Shown: positions 9,657-15,614 of the stretch, one piece after another
How positions within the stretch are numbered: the stretch's first letter is position 1
Layout of the letters: each line of letters opens with the position of its first letter
Notes under the pieces: model-generated
What the model saw: the letters and a program-made list of their open reading frames with translations, nothing else
What the model was told of the DNA's origin: nothing
Database searches by the model: none
NCBI RefSeq assembly: GCF_000315625.1
Contig: NW_005434651.1
Coordinates: forward strand, 58,195-91,029
DNA: 32,835 bases
Direction: 5' to 3'
Origin: Guillardia theta CCMP2712
Lineage: Eukaryota > Cryptophyceae > Pyrenomonadales > Geminigeraceae
Translations under genes and position numbers: made by a program

Positions 9657-10710
9657 GAAGTGCTGACCGGTGAGTCAATCAATGTCTTTGTTATTTTGAT
9701 GATGGTTTTGCTTGGGGGATCTTATTTAACCATTTCTAACAGGGGATTGTTTTGAGGGAAACAACAACCGATGTGATGATGATGAGATGCTTTTGTTGTG
9801 GAAAGAGGCGAAAACTCTTTCGGGTCATACCGATGTTGTCAACTGCGTTTCATGGTCGGGAGACGGGAAAATGATTGCTTCAGTGTCAGGGGATAAGACC
9901 TTGAGAATATGGGAGGCGAGCAGCGGCAGGCAAATCAGTTGTCTTGAAGGACATACAGACATAATCTGGTTCGTTTCTTGGTCAGGCCAAGGGGGACTGA
10001 TTGCGACTGCATCATCTGACAAGACTGTGAGAATATGGAACCCAGTTTCTGGTAAGGAACTTCGAATTCTCAGACACAAGAATCGAGTTAACTGTGTCTC
10101 GTGGTCTGGAGATGGAAAAAAGATTGTCTCCGGATGTTCAGACCACAAAGTGAGGATATGGGACGCAACTTTTGGATATGAAATCAAATGTTGTAAAGGG
10201 CATAGCCAGTTTGTCAGGTGCGTGGTATTTTCAAGCGATGGAAAGTTGGTCGTGTCGGGATCGATGGACAAGACCTTGAGGATGTGGGATGCGGTCACTG
10301 GCAAGGAAGTTCGATGCTGGAAGGCACACTCAAAGGGTATTAATAGTTTGTCGTTCTCACCAGATGGGAGCAAGATTGCATCCACTTCGTCAGACAACAC
10401 AGTGAAGGTCTGGGATGTTAGCAATGGAGATCAAGTACATTGTTTCGCAGGACACGAGGAAAAGGTTTTGTCAGCTTGTTGGTCAGCAGACGGTGGACTG
10501 ATCGCTTCGGGTTCGTCCGACAAGACGGTACGCTTGTGGGATGCGAGCAATGGACGAGCAATCCGATACCTGAAAGGACATACTTGGACTGTAGGAAGCG
10601 TTTCCTTCTCACAGAACAACATGATGATTGCCTCCGGTTCATCCGACAAGACCGTGAGAATTTGGGAAGCGACAGTATGGGTGCAGAGCAAACGCATGCG
10701 ACTCAAGTGA
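8301..10710 (+). CDS. K3: N-terminal helical domain + protein kinase + 7-bladed WD40 protein
   Basis: Exon 1 8301-9669, intron 9670-9742 (73 nt, GTGAGT...TTCTAACAG), exon 2 9743-10710; 778 residues. The join is phase 1 and runs in frame through an Asp/Asn-rich linker into the first blade. The kinase carries G-loop 198-203, catalytic Lys218, likely helix-C Glu239, HRDIKPQN 320-327, DLG 340-342, SPE 366-368, Asp380 and Arg431. DLG in place of DFG is tolerated in several active kinases. The WD40 part has seven blades with more varied sequence than K1 or K4, ending VWVQSKRMRLK, again a basic tail. Kinase and N-terminal parts match K2; the propeller does not. Confidence 0.9.
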
Positions 10711-10859
10711 TGATGAATAGGGGAAAATAAGTTAGTGAAGATGAAATGATTGCTGAGAGTGATTGTAATGTTCTGAGTCAGAAACCCTCCAGCAGTGCTA
10801 GTCCGACCGCATGTGCCCTTCGCCCCCCCCTTCGCCCACCGCGTCTCGGGCACGGGGCT
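10711..10859. other. K3 3' flank
   Basis: About 150 bp between the K3 stop and the GC-rich decayed coding remnant. No coding support; it presumably contains the K3 3' untranslated region. Confidence 0.5.
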
Positions 10860-11206
10860 GGACGCCGCTTAGCTCAAGAACGTAATCGGCACGTCGCATC
10901 TGGCCTCGCAGGTGGCGATCAACGTGTCGGAGTACCAGGGAGTGGCGGGCGGGGCCGACCCGCGCTACAACTCGGTTGTCTGGTCGTCCGTGAAGAAGTA
11001 GGTGCTGTAGGTGCAGCGGAAGGTGCAGGCCATCGGCTGCAGGGTGAGGTGGACCGTGGCCGTCTGCAGTCATCGGTGGGCACGACGCAGCCAAGTACCT
11101 CGAGTGCATCCGGCGGGCGGAGGCGATGGGCGACCGCCGCATCGACAGCATCCCGTGCGAGAACCACTACACCGCCTGCTTCGACTCGCTCGCTATTTAC
11201 TTCTAG
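10860..11206 (+). pseudogene. Decayed GC3-rich coding remnant, unrecognised
   Basis: The plus strand uses codons ending almost always in G or C and reads KNVIGTSHLASQVAINVSEY and onward to SSVKK, then hits two in-frame TAGs close together. After a frame change it resumes as GHDAAKYLECIRRAEAMGDR to CENHYTACFDSLAIYF and a TAG at 11204. The consistent GC3 bias supports former coding on this strand; the stops and frame shift indicate decay or unresolved introns. I do not recognise the family. It ends exactly where the AT-rich island begins. Confidence 0.5.
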
Positions 11207-11217
11207 CGAAGTAAATA
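11194..11217. repeat. Perfect 10-bp-stem hairpin at the island edge
   Basis: TATTTACTTC, a TAGC loop, then GAAGTAAATA: a perfect inverted repeat straddling the switch from GC3-rich to AT-rich sequence. It could be a terminal hairpin or integration remnant, or chance in AT-rich DNA. Confidence 0.7.
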
Positions 11218-11486
11218 CATTGGAAACGTGAGGAGACAAACTTTTATAAATCAATCTAAAATTTCAATGATTTTTACGAACACCCAAAAAATACATTTAT
11301 TCCTCTTTATTTTCCTTACCGAATCCCTATTATATTTTATTCAATTAAAATAATAGCTGCGCATTGGTGCGGATCCGATCATCACACAAAATAACCAAAA
11401 ACAAACGAGCGCACACACGGAGTGTGCCAGAGCAAACATAATATCAATGAAAATTATGAATCCTTCAAGGATCATATAACAAAAGA

Positions 11487-11843
11487 GGCAAAGGGGCAGG
11501 TGAATTGAATTTCACCCTTTGCCAAAATTCACCCTTTGCACACACACACGGCTTAATAATTCTCATCTTTATTTTTTTCGCCTCTATAACATGCATAATT
11601 TATTTAGGCAAAGGGGCAAAGGGTGAAATCGTTATTTTCATATTCTATTCTATATACCCATAAAGTAAACAAAATTTTATATTATCCTAAAATTTGAATT
11701 TCACCCTTTGCCCCTTTGCCTAACGTCTATATATCCTCCTTTTACTCATCTTTTACCCTTGTACCCAGCTAAAACATGGCGAAGGGTCCCCTTTGCCACC
11801 CCTTTGCCACCCCTTTGCCACCCTTTGCCACCCTTCGCCTACC
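11487..11843. repeat. CACCCTTTGCC repeat cluster with inverted copies
   Basis: The motif CACCCTTTGCC and its reverse complement recur between 11487 and 11843. 11606-11629 and 11698-11721 are exact 24-bp reverse complements with a 68-nt loop. 11487-11523 forms an imperfect hairpin, and 11781-11843 is a tandem array of CCCCTTTGCCA-like units. The repeats lie in the noncoding left part of the AT-rich insert. Confidence 0.85.
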
Positions 11844-11948
11844 TCCTTTTTATTAAAACCCCTTTATCATTACCATTATTATACTAAATTATATTCTTTA
11901 TTTTATTATTATCTATCTTTCTTTATTATAAATGTCATGTGACAATAG

Positions 11949-12473
11949 ATATCAAAATTTATATCAATAGGCAGCACAAACAGGACAACTTTACAACCTG
12001 AAATAAATCAAATCAATGCCGATATCAATATCCTTTATTCTAATGTCGATGTGCTCAATGATGAGACAAATTTACTATTTAATCGATATGAGACGATCGA
12101 AGCGCTTGCAATTGATACATCCAATAACCTAATATCAACATCTAATCAATTATATGAAGGTATCGAAGACAATTCGAATGAGATCAATTTTATTCTGCGC
12201 CGCATTAATGATCTATCACAGACCGAAGAAACAGTCATCATGAACCAAATGAGAATGTTGATCTATTTGAAATATGATCTTGATCTTGAAAAATCAACAA
12301 TTAAATTCGCTTTGGAAAATGGGAGCTTAATATCGATTCAATACATCAAAAATAAATTAGATGAATTAGCAGGAGCTGACCAAGCCGAGGATGCAGAGGA
12401 TGCAGCAACAGACGCAGCACAGGCAGGGGCCGATGCTGTCAAGCAGCTACTAGGGAAGCAGTTATTGCTTTGA
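11949..12473 (+). CDS. Virus-like coiled-coil protein fragment
   Basis: The frame is open from 11949 with no ATG until the MNQMRM segment (about 12240), so the start is missing, non-ATG or on another exon. The product is rich in Asn, Asp, Ile and Leu with heptad-like spacing (EINQINADINILYSNVDVLN), as in fibre-like or structural coiled-coil proteins of large DNA viruses. It ends in an Ala/Asp/Glu-rich low-complexity stretch and QLLGKQLLL. The stop overlaps the next ATG (TGATG). The alternative frame just before that ATG reads REAVIALMRYLQ, a natural helix, so a frameshift splitting one original gene near 12440-12470 is as likely as two overlapping genes. No family recognised. Confidence 0.45.
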   Translation: MSKFISIGSTNRTTLQPEINQINADINILYSNVDVLNDETNLLFNRYETIEALAIDTSNNLISTSNQLYEGIEDNSNEINFILRRINDLSQTEETVIMNQMRMLIYLKYDLDLEKSTIKFALENGSLISIQYIKNKLDELAGADQAEDAEDAATDAAQAGADAVKQLLGKQLLL

Positions 12474-12763
12474 TGCGATATCTTCAAGATATAGATGATC
12501 AATTGAAAGTTCAAGATGATGTCATTAAGGGTTATTCAAGAGACCTTATAGATGGTGAAAATTTAGGCTTTGGATCTAATCTGAATTTTATATATGATTT
12601 AGAAATTGTGACATTGCCTAATGGCTGCAATGTCAATAAATGGACAACTCGACTTTTAGGCGAACAGATCTTAACATTAGGCGAAGAATTGACAGATAAT
12701 ATTCGCGCATTCTTTTGTTTCTTAGCTCTCGATATTCTGGGTCATTTGTGTATTTTTGTTTGA
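12473..12763 (+). CDS. Downstream open frame, probably continuation of the preceding fragment
   Basis: The ATG at 12473 overlaps the previous stop. The product begins MRYLQDIDDQLKVQDDVIKG, helical like its neighbour, through GFGSNLNFIYDLEIVTLPNG to about GEELTDNIRAF. From about 12700 the sequence becomes the antisense of the opposing minus-strand frame (Phe/Leu/Cys-rich tail), so the true coding sequence probably ends there. The abutment suggests a deletion that fused two gene fragments. Function unknown. Confidence 0.4.
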   Translation: MRYLQDIDDQLKVQDDVIKGYSRDLIDGENLGFGSNLNFIYDLEIVTLPNGCNVNKWTTRLLGEQILTLGEELTDNIRAFFCFLALDILGHLCIFV

Positions 12764-12854
12764 TATATTCATTTATTCTCTTGCATTCTTTATCGTGAAA
12801 TTCTTTATCAGTTGCAATCTTCTTTTTATAGTGCAGTGCTTGTGGGGTTGGCAT
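12633..12854 (-). CDS. Small Lys-rich virus-like protein fragment
   Basis: From ATG 12854 (MPTPQALHYKKKIATDKEFH and onward to NDPEYRELRNKRMREYYLS). The spaced Lys/Tyr/Asn/Glu pattern, with repeats of the type NKxYREYY, is common in DNA-binding proteins of large eukaryotic DNA viruses and their relatives; that is a resemblance, not a family assignment. The last ~20 codons lie antisense to the plus-strand frame and look non-native, consistent with truncation at about 12700. Confidence 0.45.
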   Translation of the reverse strand: MPTPQALHYKKKIATDKEFHDKECKRINEYIKQKYTNDPEYRELRNKRMREYYLSILRLMLRSVRLKVELSIY

Positions 12855-12954
12855 TGTTTTCGAAAGAAACAAATTCACTTTAATATAAAGTAAGAAAGTT
12901 TTTATCTATTTACTTTATATATATTAAAAAACAATCAAATCATTTTTATATAAA

Positions 12955-13164
12955 TTAGATTATCCGGCTCTTCCATGTGTTACCTTCTTTGTATAGTTGG
13001 TATGTTGCCATGCTTGCGGCTGTAGGCTTGGCAGTGCCACCGGTTGAAATGATGTCATTTAATCTTTTTATTATCTTTCGAGCTGTTATTTTGTCCTTAT
13101 TATCTTCGTATTGCTGTTTTTTCTTATCTAATATATCGGCTTTCTTCTTATCATAATATTTCTT
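12955..13164 (-). CDS. 5'-truncated virus-like protein at the right edge of the insert
   Basis: Minus-strand frame open from 13164 to a TAA at 12955: KKYYDKKKADILDKKKQQ, then a basic helix and a compact C-terminus (STGGTAKPTAASMATYQLYK to NTWKSRII). There is no start codon: a TAG sits exactly at the AT/GC junction (13165-13167), so the 5' end was lost at the border. The style matches the neighbouring Lys-rich fragment. Family unknown. Confidence 0.45.
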   Translation of the reverse strand, partial: KKYYDKKKADILDKKKQQYEDNKDKITARKIIKRLNDIISTGGTAKPTAASMATYQLYKEGNTWKSRII

Positions 13165-13167
13165 CTA

Positions 13168-13367
13168 GCGCTCTCAGTGCTGAGGTGATCCTCCTCCTCG
13201 GAAAGCTCCGCGATGTGCTTCCTGCGGAGGAAGTCCTTGGCGCAGTCGCGGATGGGGAAGACGCGCTCGACGTACGGGTCGGGCTTGATCAGGCCCTCCT
13301 GCTCGAACTCCTCCGCGATGGCTAGCCGGAAGATGCTGCAGCAGGCGCCCGCGGAGGACGCCACCAA
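13168..13367 (-). pseudogene. GC3-rich host-like exon fragment cut at the insert edge
   Basis: The minus-strand frame (codons ending mainly in G/C) encodes CCSIFRLAIAEEFEQEGLIK, PDPYVERVFPIRDCAKDFLR and RKHIAELSEEEDHLSTESA, then runs into the AT-rich insert and stops. No ATG is present; the open frame begins near an AG (possible acceptor). It looks like an internal exon of a real gene truncated by the insert. I do not recognise the family. The decayed GC3-rich remnant on the other side of the insert is on the opposite strand, so the two are not simply one gene split. Confidence 0.45.
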
Positions 13368-13504
13368 GCCTTTCCTGGGTCGTCAATTTGTTGATCACGA
13401 GTGTAATCGTCTGATAAAGAAAATTGCTGACTAAATGGAAACGAAAGAGTAAACATGGTCCAAAATAGATGCACAGTCCAGCCTCAAAGGAACTTCTTAA
13501 TGTC

Positions 13505-13524
13505 CGGTTGAGCCGGCTCAACCG
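13505..13524. repeat. 20-bp perfect palindrome
   Basis: CGGTTGAGCCGGCTCAACCG is its own reverse complement. It lies in the short noncoding spacer between the truncated exon and the left edge of direct repeat copy B. It could be a dimeric protein-binding site or cruciform. Confidence 0.85.
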
Positions 13525-13636
13525 CAAATCTCTTTCCAGTCCAACACTATTCGAGGTGTAAGGTAGATGGACAAACATAAATACATTGGTAGTTTTTTGA
13601 GAGGTTCAATGCTTGTTCACAAAAAACATCTTTCGA

Positions 13637-14040
13637 CCCAATACCACGATGCAGACAAGATTTCTTCCTCCTCAGGTTCCTACCCCTACCCCTACCCCTA
13701 CCCCTACCCCTTCCCTTTCCCCTTCTTCTGCCCCTGCCCCTGCCCCTGCCCCTGCTCTTGTACCTGCTTTTGCTGAGAGAGCTCATCATTAATTTCCTGG
13801 ATGGAACTGAAAAGTCCGATCTTACACGTGTACATAATGATACAATAGTGTTGATATAATTTCAATCTTTAAATCCGATTACAAACTCTTACACTCCCTT
13901 CCTCTCTCCCTCTACCCCTCCCGTCTCCTCTGTCTTCCTTCCCCTCCCGTCCCTTCCTTCCTCCTCTCTTTCCCCTCCCGTCTCTTCCTCCCGCACGCAT
14001 CCTCCACTCTCTGCGCATTTCACACGTCTTGCCCCATCCT
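13637..14040. other. 3' flank of zinc-finger/SAM gene, copy B
   Basis: Equivalent to 144-549, with C-rich short tandem units (five or more CCCCTA-type units near 13680) and CT-rich sequence. No coding support. Confidence 0.6.
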
Positions 14041-14206
14041 AGCCTGCATCGACGCCAGCAGCGCAAGTGAAGGGTTCGTCGACGAGCAAACAGTGCGCTG
14101 AGCTCTAGATCGCAGCTTCGCTCGGTCTCCTATCCTCTCCACTCCCACCTCCTTCAGCTCCTGCTCGTTCATCGCCGCCAGTGCCTCGACATCGATCTTC
14201 TCTTCC

Positions 14207-15043
14207 TCAAACTTGGGCAGCAGCCTCCAGCCCGAGCTCCTTCAGCCAGGACTGGATCTTCTTCCTCGACGCCTCCTCCTCCCGTGCGCGCGATCCACCC
14301 ACGGGCTGGTATGGCTCGTTATGCATCATCGAGAAGAGGAAGTTGTTAGCGATCTTCCGCTGCTTCCTCATCCTCTTCTCTTCCAGGTTGCAACTCTCGT
14401 CAAGGTCATGGTTGTGCTCAGGCATGACGCGCAGAACGACCCAACCGGCGACCTCTCCCTCCACCTCGCTCACGTACTCGCACACCATCTCCCACTTGCA
14501 ACAAGGCTTGTCGTACGCATGCCCCATCCCGTGCGTGCAGATATACTTCTTCTGCGTCCCCTTGAACCCTGTTGCCTTCATCCTCGTCTCGGTCACTCGC
14601 CATGGCCCCAGCGGATAGTCCTTGGGAAGGTTTGCTGGGATGTCGTACGTGCGGCAAAGCTGCAGGATCTGCCAGCTCCTCTTCGCTTCCGGCGGTGACA
14701 TGGTTGTGTTCCTCATCGACTTACCCGCCCTCAGGTCCGAGCGATGGTCAGCTTGCCGCAGCCTTGAGCCTGCATGGTCTCTGCTCGCCTCCTGCGGCTG
14801 CTCCTGCACAGCGCCTTTGCCATGATCTGCTCTCCTGGGAGGATCTTCATGACGAGTCTCCTCTGCCCCACCGTCGGCATGAGGCACGGAGCAGCGATCG
14901 CGGTTGTTTTTCTCCTGCTCTTCTGCGATATGGTCCAGCATATCAGCGCTGGAGTCTGAGAGAACTTCTCGGTTGCCAGTGAAGCCATCGTCATGATCGT
15001 CTTCATGAATCACCGCTGCCATGTTCGCTCCTGTCTCCGTCAT
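14207..15043 (-). CDS. Zinc-finger (FAR1/WRKY-GCM1-like) protein, copy B, SAM domain lost by frameshift
   Basis: One continuous frame from ATG 15043: 278 residues with acidic N-terminus, a Gln/Arg-rich middle, the Cys/His zinc-finger region (CCKWEMVCEYV to EHNHDL) and a basic linker. The SAM domain starts (SWLKELGLE) but a 2-bp deletion relative to copy A changes the frame to AAAQV and stop. The SAM coding sequence persists out of frame to about 14020. So copy B has an intact 5' half and a broken 3' half, the reverse of copy A. The segment before the zinc finger reads ILQLCRTYDIPANLPKDY where copy A reads MDELEQFVGDKEKPDGN: replaced sequence, not scattered mutations. It is divergent from K4 and may be non-functional. 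Confidence 0.65.
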   Translation of the reverse strand: MTETGANMAAVIHEDDHDDGFTGNREVLSDSSADMLDHIAEEQEKNNRDRCSVPHADGGAEETRHEDPPRRADHGKGAVQEQPQEASRDHAGSRLRQADHRSDLRAGKSMRNTTMSPPEAKRSWQILQLCRTYDIPANLPKDYPLGPWRVTETRMKATGFKGTQKKYICTHGMGHAYDKPCCKWEMVCEYVSEVEGEVAGWVVLRVMPEHNHDLDESCNLEEKRMRKQRKIANNFLFSMMHNEPYQPVGGSRAREEEASRKKIQSWLKELGLEAAAQV

Positions 15044-15614
15044 CTCTCAGTGCCTCCACCTCAGACCACTGCTGGTTGTCGGCATGAGGATCTTGAACTG
15101 CCCTCAATTGGGGAGAGGGAATGTTTTTAGTCAAACTGGGCTTTGAAGCGAGACAGTTAAATACTGATATCCAATCGTTCATAGTGGTTTCCAACTGCCC
15201 TTGTGCTGAGAGGAGTTCGTACTAGATTTTCGGCCTAGACCCTTCAGTTTCAAATTTCCCCTGTCCTGTTTCAATCCTCCCCCTGCTGGTTTCGCCGGCT
15301 GAACAGTTCCCGGCTGCCAGCCCAATGGCCGGCAGCGGCAGCTGAAAATGCAGACAGCGCCGTCCTGACGCGACGACACCCTCTGTTGTCCACTACGTGT
15401 GATCCTCCCCCTCCCTCTTCTCCCCTGTCGTGTACTCCCTTACTAGAAACGAAGCCTGTCGAACCCTCTTCTGCCAACTTCGCCTATCCCCATCTTTCCA
15501 TACCTCAACTCAGACACGTATCTTCTCTCCCATTGGACCTTCGAGTACTCTTATCCCCCTCCTCGTCTCGAGTCCTTATCTTCAGATCTCAACGAGTTGC
15601 ATCCAGCCATCACC
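15044..15614. promoter_or_regulatory. Divergent promoter region between zinc-finger gene copy B and K4
   Basis: Near-identical copy of 1575-2145 (571 bp). Its conservation while nearby coding islands changed suggests recent duplication or continuing conversion of the control region. Confidence 0.55.

Larger units (their letters stand above)
11209..13161. mobile_element. AT-rich insert with virus-like gene fragments (candidate endogenous DNA virus remnant)
   Basis: About 1.95 kb of strongly AT-rich DNA inside GC-balanced sequence, with abrupt edges. CTTCTAGCG occurs at both edges (11200-11208 and 13162-13170), a possible 9-bp target-site duplication. Inside are about 700 bp without genes but with hairpin-forming CACCCTTTGCC repeats, then compact open frames on both strands whose Lys/Asn/Asp-rich, coiled-coil style resembles proteins of large algal DNA viruses or Polinton-like viruses. 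No capsid, integrase or polymerase gene is visible, so the assignment rests on composition, protein style and edges. Organellar or nucleomorph origin is not excluded. Confidence 0.45.

Noticed and set aside
11191-13170. Terminal inverted repeats of a DNA transposon around the AT-rich insert
   Set aside because: Only about five bases (CGCTA) match in inverted orientation; the shared CTTCTAGCG is a direct repeat. No transposase was found.
13680-13715. CCCCTA repeats as interstitial telomere
   Set aside because: Short, mixed with CCCCTG and CCCCTT units and different in number between the two repeat copies; an ordinary short tandem repeat explains them.
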